Positions 46,763-53,951 of a DNA stretch of 64,000 nucleotides are shown here, one piece after another. The translations under genes and the position numbers were made by a program. Under the pieces are notes generated by a model. That model was not told where the DNA came from. It saw nothing but the letters and a program-made list of their open reading frames with translations, and ran no database searches. How positions within the stretch are numbered: the first letter of the stretch is position 1; every line of letters starts with the position of its first letter. Origin of the DNA: Nonomuraea basaltis (GTDB lineage Bacteria > Actinomycetota > Actinomycetes > Streptosporangiales > Streptosporangiaceae); the NCBI RefSeq assembly GCF_005893125.1, contig NZ_VCJS01000019.1, positions 41,643 through 105,642 on the forward strand, written 5' to 3'.

Positions 46763-47455
46763 TTACCGGCCTAGCTCGCGGGCCGTGGCGGTGGTCATCC
46801 CGGTACGGCCGAGGTCGGCGCGCCGGCCGGCGGCGACGCCGTCGCGGTAGCCGGTTCCGCTGGTGCGGGGCACGCTCATCCGGATGGTGGGATAGTGTGC
46901 CGCCACCGCGCGCTCCACCTCGGCGCGGCGGTCGGCCAGGACGAGCGCGGCACCCGTGCCGGCGGACTCGGACTCTGCGCGGGACTCCGCCTCACACAGC
47001 AGGCGATACACCTCGTCGGTGAACCCCAGCAGCCACGACCGCCGGTAGGCCCGCACGGCCGTGACCCCGTCGGGGAGCCGTACGCGGGCCAGCCCCGAGG
47101 CCATCTGCAGTAGCAGCGAGGTGGCCAGCAGGTCGGCGCGCTCCAGGTCGGCGGCGAACCCGAACACGTGCACCCGCTGCCCGCCGTCCCCCCGCCCGAT
47201 GAGCAGCGGCCGGCACCGCACGGCCTGCGCGACCAGGCTGACGAGGCGGGCCTTCTCCCTGGCCCACGGGTTGGGCAGGGTGACGATCCGGTCGCCGGGC
47301 ACCTGCCGGGCGCCGGCGGGCGGGAGCGAGTCGATGCCGTGCTTGGCCATGAGCGCCGACGCGGCGGCCATGAACGTGGCCCGCTCGTGTTCGTTGTCGG
47401 TGCGTTCGGCCTTGGCCAGGAGTTTCCTGACGCGTTCGAGCGTGCGCTCCCGCAA
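46763..47455 (-). CDS. DUF2786 domain protein
   Basis: 230 residues. The N-terminal ~45 residues (RVRKLLAKAERTDNEHERATFMAAASALMAKHGI) are the DUF2786 helical motif, followed by a basic domain (about 70-200). The family is of unknown function, common in actinobacteria and on their mobile elements. It starts at TTG 47455 with GGGAG five bases upstream. 18 bp after the membrane/HTH gene, same strand, so co-transcribed. Confidence 0.78.
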   Translation of the reverse strand: MRERTLERVRKLLAKAERTDNEHERATFMAAASALMAKHGIDSLPPAGARQVPGDRIVTLPNPWAREKARLVSLVAQAVRCRPLLIGRGDGGQRVHVFGFAADLERADLLATSLLLQMASGLARVRLPDGVTAVRAYRRSWLLGFTDEVYRLLCEAESRAESESAGTGAALVLADRRAEVERAVAAHYPTIRMSVPRTSGTGYRDGVAAGRRADLGRTGMTTATARELGR

Positions 47456-47473
47456 ACGTGCTCCCGGTGGTGC

Positions 47474-48712
47474 TCAGTGCTTGGTCAGCACCCTCCCGTC
47501 GGCCCCGATGACGGGGAAGGCGCCGGTGTCGACGATGCCGTGCTGGTGGTACAGCGCCTCGATGAGGGCGTGCGCCTGCGGCTCCAGCTTCCACAGGGCA
47601 CGATACTCGCGCGCCGTGGCCAGCGAGATCCCGATCTCGTGGGCGATGTCGACGGTACGCGGCACGATGCCCTTGGCGATCTGCCGGTCCCAGTACTCGC
47701 GGGCGGCCCGCATCAGCGCCGCGCGCTCGGCGGTGGAGACGACCTGCGGGGTGGTGTCGAACACCTCGACGTCCTCGTCCTCGTCATCCACGAGCTCGAC
47801 CAGCGCGGACGGCAGCGCCGGGCGGGCGGGCACCGGGTGGTGGTCGGCCTGGGGCTCCCACGGCACGCGCGGGTCGGCGTCGATGAGCGCGGAGGTGTTG
47901 TAGAGCGCGGCGATCTGGGCCAGCAGCGCCTCCTGGCGGGCCGGGTCGACGGCCAGCCCGGTGTGCTCGACGGCCTGGTCCATGGCCTTGTCGAGCTTGG
48001 CCAGCGCGGCGCGCGTCTTGCGCTCGGAGGCGCCGCCCTCGCGCAGCGCCTTGGCCCGCTTGGCGGCCAGCGCGACCCGGGTGAGCCTGCGGTGGGCGTC
48101 GACCTCGCTCGCCGTACGATCGCTGACCTCGGCGATACCGAGCCTGACCATCAGCCGCTCCGGGGTGAGCCGCCAGTTGATGCGCCCGGTGCCGCGGATG
48201 CGGTGACGCTCGATGGCCATGCCGCGCTCCCACAGCCACGCGGCCACCAGGGGCGCGGCCAGCCTGAACACCGCCTCGGGCAGGCTGCGCGCGTCCATGC
48301 TGGACAGCACGGCGGTCAGGCAGGTCAGCGCCCACACGGCGATGCCGTCGATCCCGGCGGAGAAGTTCTCGCGCATGTTGCGGCGGGCGCGGACGGCCGA
48401 CGTGATGATCGCGACCTCGATGAACGCGAACAGCAGCAGGCGCAGTGGCCCGTCGAGCCCCAGCACGTCGCCCGAGAAGCGCCACATGCCCTGCGCGGAC
48501 ACGCCTGTGGCGATGGACGCGGCCACGACGGTCAGCACGTCCTCAATGGGGCGCTGGGCGACGTACCTGGCGAACAGCCAGGAGACGGCCCGCCAGGCGA
48601 TCCTGATCACTAAGAACGCGAGCGCCAGCCCGGCCAGGCCGAGCAGCGCGATGACAGCGGTGGCGAGCGGCTTCTCGACGACGAAAGCTGCTATTTCCTC
48701 GAATGTCGGCAT
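47474..48712 (-). CDS. Membrane protein with C-terminal helix-turn-helix, DUF2637-like
   Basis: 412 residues. Hydrophobic segments at about 14-38, 58-75, 90-107, 122-140 and 146-165, then a charged cytoplasmic half with Ala/Lys/Arg-rich helices (about 190-250), an acidic stretch (VDDEDEDVEVFD) and a C-terminal helix-turn-helix (VDIAHEIGISLATAREYRALWKL). The membrane part resembles DUF2637/Spd-type proteins of actinomycete conjugative elements; not recognised with certainty. Together with the DUF2786 gene it could be a relic of such an element, but no integrase, repeats or tRNA flank it. Confidence 0.6.
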   Translation of the reverse strand: MPTFEEIAAFVVEKPLATAVIALLGLAGLALAFLVIRIAWRAVSWLFARYVAQRPIEDVLTVVAASIATGVSAQGMWRFSGDVLGLDGPLRLLLFAFIEVAIITSAVRARRNMRENFSAGIDGIAVWALTCLTAVLSSMDARSLPEAVFRLAAPLVAAWLWERGMAIERHRIRGTGRINWRLTPERLMVRLGIAEVSDRTASEVDAHRRLTRVALAAKRAKALREGGASERKTRAALAKLDKAMDQAVEHTGLAVDPARQEALLAQIAALYNTSALIDADPRVPWEPQADHHPVPARPALPSALVELVDDEDEDVEVFDTTPQVVSTAERAALMRAAREYWDRQIAKGIVPRTVDIAHEIGISLATAREYRALWKLEPQAHALIEALYHQHGIVDTGAFPVIGADGRVLTKH

Positions 48713-49040
48713 CAGTCACTATCCGTGATGGCTCTAACTCCGGCTCTATGCGACGAGATCATCGCAGACTGTCGCCATCTTGTACGCCAAACGCCATCTG
48801 CTGCCCCACTTTGCCCGTGTTTCCCACCATCAACTCTGTCGTACGGCCGTCTTGAGGGTTACAGGCGCCATCCGAGGCCGCCCCAGGACGGCCGGAATGG
48901 CCGCCGTCACGCTGGTCAGCTCATGGGCCGAGATGTAGATTCGTCCTTTCGGAGGGCGACCGAACGCCGCTCCGGATGGGACCATCTATCGAGGGATTTA
49001 TCCCAACATGGTGAGATGTATCCCAGCAGGACGGATATCG
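48713..49040. promoter_or_regulatory. Divergent intergenic region before the P450 gene
   Basis: 328 bp without a gene between a minus-strand membrane-protein gene and the plus-strand P450. A near-perfect 14-nt direct repeat, GATTTATCCCAACA at 48995-49008 and GATGTATCCCAGCA at 49015-49028, is spaced 20 nt start to start and ends just before the P450 ATG. Two turns of helix would place both copies on the same DNA face. Candidate operator; the regulator is unknown. Confidence 0.45.
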
Positions 49041-50216
49041 ATGTCAGACAATCAGTTCCCGCTCGTCCAGTTCATGCGCGACGGGTTCGACCCGGTGGGC
49101 GAGCTCGGACGCATCCGCGCCGAGCACCCGGTCTTCCCGATGGAGATCCCCGGTGACCAGACCGTGTACCTGGTCACCCGCTGGGACGACGTACGCGCGG
49201 TGCTCGGCGACCATGAGCGTTTCAGCAACGACTTCGCCGGCGTGATCGGCCTGGGCTCCAACCAGGAGGACCCGGGCGGCCTGGGTTTCCGCGACCCGCC
49301 CGAGCACACGCGGCTGCGCCGGTTCCTGACGCCCGAGTTCACCATGCGGCGCCTGCGCAGGCTGGAGCCGCGCATCGAGGCCATCGTGGCGGAGGCCCTC
49401 GACCGCATCGAGGCCAAGGGTGCCGAGAGCATGCCGGTCGACCTCTTCCAGGAGTTCGCGCTGCCCATCCCGTCCCTGGTGGTGTGCGAGCTGCTGGGCG
49501 TCCCGTACGACGACCGCGCCGACTTCGTGAAGATCAGCAAGGACCGCTTCGACTTCACGGCCGGGCCCGAGGCGTCGCTGCAGGCGATCAACGACGCGAT
49601 GACGTACCTGACGGACCTGGTGGCGAGGGAGCGGCAGAACCCCGGCGAGGGCCTTCTGGGCCAGCTGCTGCGCGACCACGGGGACGAGCTGGACGACCGC
49701 ACGCTCGCCAGCATGGCCGACGGCCTGCTGACCGGCGGGCACGACACCAGCACCAGCATGCTCGCCCTGGGCTCGCTGTGGCTGCTGCGGAACCCGGAGC
49801 AGGCCGCGAAGGTGCGTGAGGTCGATGGGTACGTCAACGACGTGGTCGAGGAGCTGCTGCGCTACATGACCGTCGTGCAGGTGGCCTTCCCCCGCTTCGC
49901 GCGCGACGACCTGGAGCTGCACGGGGTGACGATCAAGAAGGGCGAGCTGGTGCTGTGCTCGCTGGTCGGCGCCAACCGGGACCCGGCGGCCATGGGCGCG
50001 GACGTGGACGAGGTGCGGCCGGGCCGGGAGGCCTCGCACCTGGCGTTCGGCCACGGCATCCACCGCTGCATCGGCGCGCCGCTGGCGCAGATGGAGATGC
50101 GCATCGCCTTCCGCGCCCTGCTGCGCCGCTTCCCCACGCTGCAGGTGGCGGGCGAGGTGCCGTTCCGGGAGCTGGCCATCGTGTACGGGGTCAAAGAGCT
50201 ACCCGTCGCCTGGTAG
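49041..50216 (+). CDS. Cytochrome P450 (bacterial class I type)
   Basis: 391 residues, typical soluble actinobacterial P450 length. Heme loop FGHGIHRCIGAPLAQME with Cys343, oxygen-activation I-helix LTGGHDTST, K-helix EELLRY (ExxR) and the RDPPEHTRLRRFL segment near residue 90. Resembles the CYP105/107-like families that hydroxylate secondary metabolites or xenobiotics; no ferredoxin gene or biosynthetic cluster lies next to it. ATG 49041 with AGGACGG upstream; the frame is open earlier but not homologous. The HAD gene follows in 18 bp. Confidence 0.92.
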   Translation: MSDNQFPLVQFMRDGFDPVGELGRIRAEHPVFPMEIPGDQTVYLVTRWDDVRAVLGDHERFSNDFAGVIGLGSNQEDPGGLGFRDPPEHTRLRRFLTPEFTMRRLRRLEPRIEAIVAEALDRIEAKGAESMPVDLFQEFALPIPSLVVCELLGVPYDDRADFVKISKDRFDFTAGPEASLQAINDAMTYLTDLVARERQNPGEGLLGQLLRDHGDELDDRTLASMADGLLTGGHDTSTSMLALGSLWLLRNPEQAAKVREVDGYVNDVVEELLRYMTVVQVAFPRFARDDLELHGVTIKKGELVLCSLVGANRDPAAMGADVDEVRPGREASHLAFGHGIHRCIGAPLAQMEMRIAFRALLRRFPTLQVAGEVPFRELAIVYGVKELPVAW

Positions 50217-50234
50217 AGCGGTTACGTTCACAGT

Positions 50235-50990
50235 GTGAGCGAGCCTGTCATCGACCTGGCCAGGATCAGCGCCGTCGTGTTCGACACCGACGGGGTGGTC
50301 ACCGACACCGCCCGGGGGCACGCGGCCGCCTGGAAGCACGTCTTCGACGTGTTCCTGCGCGGCCGCTCGGCGCCGTTCGACATCCGCGACGACTACCTGC
50401 GCCACGTGGACGGGCGGCCGCGGCTCGACGGCATCCGCACGTTCCTGGCCTCGCGCGGCATCACGCTGCCCGAGGGCTCTGCGGACGACGAGCCGGGCGC
50501 GCCCACGGTGCACGGGCTCGGCCTGGCCAAGGACCGCAGCTTCATGGCGCAGGTGGACAAGTACGGGGTGGCCGCGTTCCCCGCCACGGTGTCCCTCCTG
50601 CACGAGCTGCGCCGGCGCGGCGCCCGTACGGCGGCCGTCTCCGCCAGCCTGCACGGCCGCAAGCTGGTGAACTCGGCGGGCGTCACGTACCTGTTCGACC
50701 TGCTGGTCGACGGCAACGACGCGGCGCTGATGAACCTGCCGGGCAAACCCGATCCCGCCCTGTTCCTGGAGGCGGCCCGCCGCATGGACCTGCCCGCCGC
50801 CAAGGTCGCGGTGGTGGACGCGGCGCTGCCCGGGATCGAGGCCGGCAAGAAGGGCGGGTTCGGACTCGTGGTGGGTGTCGTCAGGGACGGCGGCGGCCCG
50901 GCCGAGCTCCACGCGCGCGGCGCCGATGTCGTGGTGTCCGACCTGGGCGAGATCGAGGTGCGCGGCAGGGTCCTACCCTTGAGCACGTGA
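50235..50990 (+). CDS. HAD-family hydrolase, beta-phosphoglucomutase-like
   Basis: 251 residues, HAD subfamily IA: VVFDTDGVVTDTARGHAAAWK supplies nucleophile D17 and acid/base D19, with the cap domain following, and then SASLHGR (motif II Ser), GKPDPALFLEA (motif III Lys) and VVDAALPGIEAGKKGGF (motif IV, where the usual DS/DD is DAALPG). Beta-phosphoglucomutase homologues often follow maltose/trehalose phosphorylases, which are absent here. Start GTG 50235. The stop overlaps the next gene as GTGA. Confidence 0.85.
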   Translation: MSEPVIDLARISAVVFDTDGVVTDTARGHAAAWKHVFDVFLRGRSAPFDIRDDYLRHVDGRPRLDGIRTFLASRGITLPEGSADDEPGAPTVHGLGLAKDRSFMAQVDKYGVAAFPATVSLLHELRRRGARTAAVSASLHGRKLVNSAGVTYLFDLLVDGNDAALMNLPGKPDPALFLEAARRMDLPAAKVAVVDAALPGIEAGKKGGFGLVVGVVRDGGGPAELHARGADVVVSDLGEIEVRGRVLPLST

Positions 50991-51259
50991 CCGTTCTCAT
51001 CGACCCACCCGACTGGCCGGGGCCGCGCGGCCTGATGTGGTCGCACCTGGTCAGCGATCACTCGCTGGAGGAGCTGCACGACTTCGCGGCCCGGCTCGGG
51101 GCACCCGGGCGGGCGTTCGACCGGGATCATTACGACGTGCCGGAGACCGTGCACGCGCGGGCGGTGTCGCTGGGGGCGGAGGCGGTCAGCTCGCGGGAGC
51201 TCTTACGGCGTCTCATCGCCGCCGGGCTGCGCCGCCGCAAGCGCCACTCACCACGCTGA
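50987..51259 (+). CDS. DUF4031 domain protein
   Basis: 90 residues, VTVLIDPPDWPGPRG at the start, then MWSHLVSD, ELHDFAARLG and DHYDVPE, the core of DUF4031, a small family of unknown function. The GTG overlaps the HAD stop (GTGA), so the two are coupled. The last eight codons lie in the first copy of a ~58-nt tandem repeat, which may have changed the C terminus. Confidence 0.85.
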   Translation: MTVLIDPPDWPGPRGLMWSHLVSDHSLEELHDFAARLGAPGRAFDRDHYDVPETVHARAVSLGAEAVSSRELLRRLIAAGLRRRKRHSPR

Positions 51260-51377
51260 GGCGCCGCCGCCCATCGCGCTGAACACCACGCCCTCGCAAG
51301 CGCCACCCACCGCGCTGAGGCCCCGCCGCCCATCGCGCTGAGCTACGCCTTCGCAGGCGCCGCTCACCGCGCCGGGG
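51236..51377. repeat. ~58-nt imperfect tandem repeat, about 2.4 copies
   Basis: Copies begin at 51236, 51295 and 51352 (59, 57 and a partial 26 nt), each opening with CGCAAGCGCC or CGCAGGCGCC and containing GCCGCCCATCGCGCTGA. The array covers the end of the DUF4031 gene, the whole intergenic space and the end of the convergent HD gene. Confidence 0.8.
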
Positions 51378-52083
51378 CGGGTCCCTGCAGGATCGCCAGC
51401 TCGGCCGTCATGTTGGCGCGGGCCGGTTCCTCCCACAGCTCGCGCGCCCTGGCGGTCCGGTAGAGGCGCGGCGTGGCCAGCAGGCGGCGCAGCACCTCGG
51501 CGCGGCCCTTCCTGAACAGTTCGCCGGGCACGTGGGCGTACTCCTGGCGGATGGCGGCGGCATAGGCCTCGTAGCCGGGGCCGCCCAGCACGGCCAGGTC
51601 GGCATCGCACAGGACGGCGCCGTTGGCGTCGCCGTCGGCCAGGGTGTCGTGGGCGGCGGTGAGGCGTACGAGCCTGGCGACCTCGGCGATCCGGGCCGCG
51701 GGCACGCCGCAGCGGGGCAGCCTGGACTGGGCCAGCTGGGCGCTGCGCTCCTCGTCCCAGCCCGGCCTCCCGTCGTAGACGGCGTCGTGGAACCAGGCGG
51801 CCAGCCGCACCGCGGCCAGGTCGTCGGCCTCGCCGGCGAGGTGCGCGGCGGCGTCGAGGACGGCGGCCAGGTGGTCGAGGGTGTGGTAGCGGCGGTGCGG
51901 CTCGGCCCAGCGGGCGATCAGCTCGGCACCGACGGCACGCGAGGCGGCCGAGTCGCCGGCGAGCACGATCCAGTCGCCCGCGAGCGCGCTCTTGCGGGCC
52001 GCATCGCCCGCCACCGCGCCGCCCGAGCCCGCCACCGCACCGCCCGGCGCGTCGCCGGGGAGGATGGTCTGGTCGTCGATCAT
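51364..52083 (-). CDS. HD-superfamily metal-dependent phosphohydrolase
   Basis: 239 residues. An N-terminal Gly/Ala-rich stretch (PGGAVAGSGGAVAGD, a small internal repeat) precedes an HD domain: YHTLDH (H67), WFHDAVYD (H99-D100), an AHDT segment and VLCDADLAVLGG. COG4339-type proteins of this kind are probable nucleotide or phosphoester hydrolases; substrate unknown. ATG 52083 with GGTGGGG upstream. Convergent with the HAD/DUF4031 pair and divergent from lldD, whose likely start overlaps its own by 20 bp. Confidence 0.82.
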   Translation of the reverse strand: MIDDQTILPGDAPGGAVAGSGGAVAGDAARKSALAGDWIVLAGDSAASRAVGAELIARWAEPHRRYHTLDHLAAVLDAAAHLAGEADDLAAVRLAAWFHDAVYDGRPGWDEERSAQLAQSRLPRCGVPAARIAEVARLVRLTAAHDTLADGDANGAVLCDADLAVLGGPGYEAYAAAIRQEYAHVPGELFRKGRAEVLRRLLATPRLYRTARARELWEEPARANMTAELAILQGPAPAR

Positions 52084-53347
52084 CACCCCACCGTACGCGC
52101 CGACGGCATTTGATAGCGTCCTGGGCATCGACACGGCACCGAAGGACCCCAGGCGCCTGCCCCGGTGGCGGGAGCTGCGGGAGGTGCTGCCCGGGCGGCC
52201 CCGGCTGTCCAGGGCGCAGAAGCTCGCGGACGCCGCCGACATCGCCGATCTCCGGCTGCTGGCCAGGAGGCGGGCGCCGCGGATGGTGTTCGACTATGTG
52301 GACGGTGCCGCCGAGGGCGAGCGGTCGATGGCCAGGGCGGTTGAGGCGTTCGAGCGGGTGGAGTTCAGCCCGCGGGTGCTGCGGGACGTGGCCGAGGCCC
52401 CTACCGCGGTCGAGATCCTGGGCCGGCGGATCGCGATGCCGGTCGTGCTCGGGCCCACCGGGTTCACCAGGATGATGCATCGCGAGGGCGAGCGGGCCGT
52501 GGCCAGGGCGGCGGAGCGGGCGGGCGTGCCGTACACGCTGTCCACGATGGGCACCACGACGGCCGGGGACGTGGCGAAGGCGGCCCCCGGTGGGTGGAAC
52601 TGGTTCCAGTTGTACGTCGTCCGTGACCGCGTCCGCAGCCTGGAGATGCTGTCCCTGGCGCGGGACGCGGGCATGGACGTGCTGGTGGTGACCGTGGACG
52701 TGCCGGTGGCCGGGGCGCGGCTGCGCGACGTGCGGCACGGCCTGACGATCCCGCCGGCGCTGCGCTGGCGCAGCGTGCTGCAGGCGGCGCGGCATCCGGC
52801 GTGGTGGTTCGACTTCCTGACCAGCGAGCCGCTGAGGTTCGCCACCGTGGAGGGCGCGCCCGGCGACCTGGCGGGGATCACCAACCTGATGTTCGACCCG
52901 TCGATGACGATCAAGGACCTGGAGTGGATCCGGTCGGCGTGGCAGGGACCGCTGCTGGTCAAGGGCGTGCAGCGGGTGGACGACGCCAAGGACCTGGCCG
53001 CCGTCGGGGTGGACGGCCTGGTCGTGTCCAACCACGGCGGGCGGCAGCTCGACCGCTCCCCCACGCCGCTGGAGCTGCTGCCCGAGGTGGTGGACGCCGT
53101 GGGCGACCGCACGGAGGTCTTCCTGGACGGGGGCGTCCGCAGCGGGGCCGATGTGGCCGCCGCGGTCGCGCTGGGCGCCAGGGCGTGCTTCATCGGCAGG
53201 GCCTACCTCTACGGGCTGATGGCCGGGGGCGAGCAGGGGGTGACCCGGGCGCTGGACCTGATACGCGCCGAGCTCGGCCGGACGCTGCAACTGCTCGGCG
53301 TGGGCGGCGTCGGCAGCCTGGACCGCGACTCCGTGCGCCTCCGATAA
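52064..53347 (+). CDS. lldD: FMN-dependent alpha-hydroxy-acid dehydrogenase (LldD-like)
   Basis: Oxidises L-lactate or a related 2-hydroxyacid to the 2-oxoacid using FMN. Full TIM-barrel motifs: FDYVDGAAEGE, LGPTGFTRMMHREGE, LSTMGTTT, FQLYVVRDR, VTVDVPVAGARLRD, LLVKGV, the active-site His/Arg in SNHGGRQLD, and DGGVRSGADV with IGRAYLYGLMAGGE. Closely resembles M. tuberculosis LldD2. The start is uncertain: ATG 52064 is in frame but overlaps the divergent HD gene start. Homology begins near 52130, where no ATG/GTG/TTG occurs, so a rare start (CTG 52119) or leaderless start is possible. Confidence 0.88.
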   Translation: MVWSSIITPPYAPTAFDSVLGIDTAPKDPRRLPRWRELREVLPGRPRLSRAQKLADAADIADLRLLARRRAPRMVFDYVDGAAEGERSMARAVEAFERVEFSPRVLRDVAEAPTAVEILGRRIAMPVVLGPTGFTRMMHREGERAVARAAERAGVPYTLSTMGTTTAGDVAKAAPGGWNWFQLYVVRDRVRSLEMLSLARDAGMDVLVVTVDVPVAGARLRDVRHGLTIPPALRWRSVLQAARHPAWWFDFLTSEPLRFATVEGAPGDLAGITNLMFDPSMTIKDLEWIRSAWQGPLLVKGVQRVDDAKDLAAVGVDGLVVSNHGGRQLDRSPTPLELLPEVVDAVGDRTEVFLDGGVRSGADVAAAVALGARACFIGRAYLYGLMAGGEQGVTRALDLIRAELGRTLQLLGVGGVGSLDRDSVRLR

Positions 53348-53510
53348 GACGCCCGCCGGCCTTCCACGAGCGGATGCGCGCGAGCGGCCTCGGGCCGGCG
53401 GCTGACCAAGACCCGCCATTTATTGTCAGATGGGACGGTATTTGGCCGGTGCTGTCGCCGCTCTGCTCCTTCACACGGGGACCTGGTCCTCGCCCGGAAA
53501 GGAGAGCGCG

Positions 53511-53930
53511 ATGGCAACCGGAGAATTTCAAGTGATGAAGGTGCCGGCTGAGCAGCTGGCCGGGGTTCTTCACGGTCAGGTTGTCGATCCGGGCGCGCAG
53601 CCCACCGACGTGGTGCGGCGCGGCGAGGGTTGGACCGTGGATGTGAGCTGGGAGGTCACGGGTGAGCTGGTCGACTGGCTGGCCGGCCGCTGGCAGTTGG
53701 AGATCATCGCTGATCTGCTGGGAGGAGGCGAGACGCGGCATCCGTCGCCCCCGGTGGAGATGACCTTCACCCCTGGCTCGGGCCGATATACCGCCTCCGT
53801 CCCGATGCGTGGCCAGCTCGCCCCCGGCACCTATGACCTCGTGGTCAACCTCACCACCACGACCGCCGCCGGCACCGCGGGGGCGCTCGGCGGGTTCGTG
53901 GTGATCAGCAAGGTCGTGGTCAAGGAGTGA
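53511..53930 (+). CDS. Small beta-rich protein of unknown function
   Basis: 139 residues starting MATGEFQVMKVP; not recognised. Alternating hydrophobic residues (WTVDVSWEVTG, WQLEIIADLLGGG, RYTASVPMRG, GTYDLVVNLTTT, FVVISKVVVKE) suggest an Ig-like beta sandwich. No signal peptide or membrane segment. AAAGGAG precedes ATG 53511. Ends 21 bp from the convergent cyclase-ATPase gene. Confidence 0.65.
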   Translation: MATGEFQVMKVPAEQLAGVLHGQVVDPGAQPTDVVRRGEGWTVDVSWEVTGELVDWLAGRWQLEIIADLLGGGETRHPSPPVEMTFTPGSGRYTASVPMRGQLAPGTYDLVVNLTTTTAAGTAGALGGFVVISKVVVKE

Positions 53931-53951
53931 CGCCGCACCGGGCTCATCAGC

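Noticed and set aside
47474..48712. Integrated conjugative element
   Set aside because: Apart from two genes of types that occur on such elements, there is no integrase, replication protein, TraB-like ATPase, tRNA or flanking repeat in the window.
49008..49040. Upstream ATG extension of the P450 (in frame from 49008)
   Set aside because: The extra 11 residues lack homology, and ATG 49041 is better placed relative to AGGACGG.
48725..49156. 143-codon plus-strand frame before the P450 gene
   Set aside because: Lacks a ribosome site, has no domain, and overlaps the P450 start out of frame.
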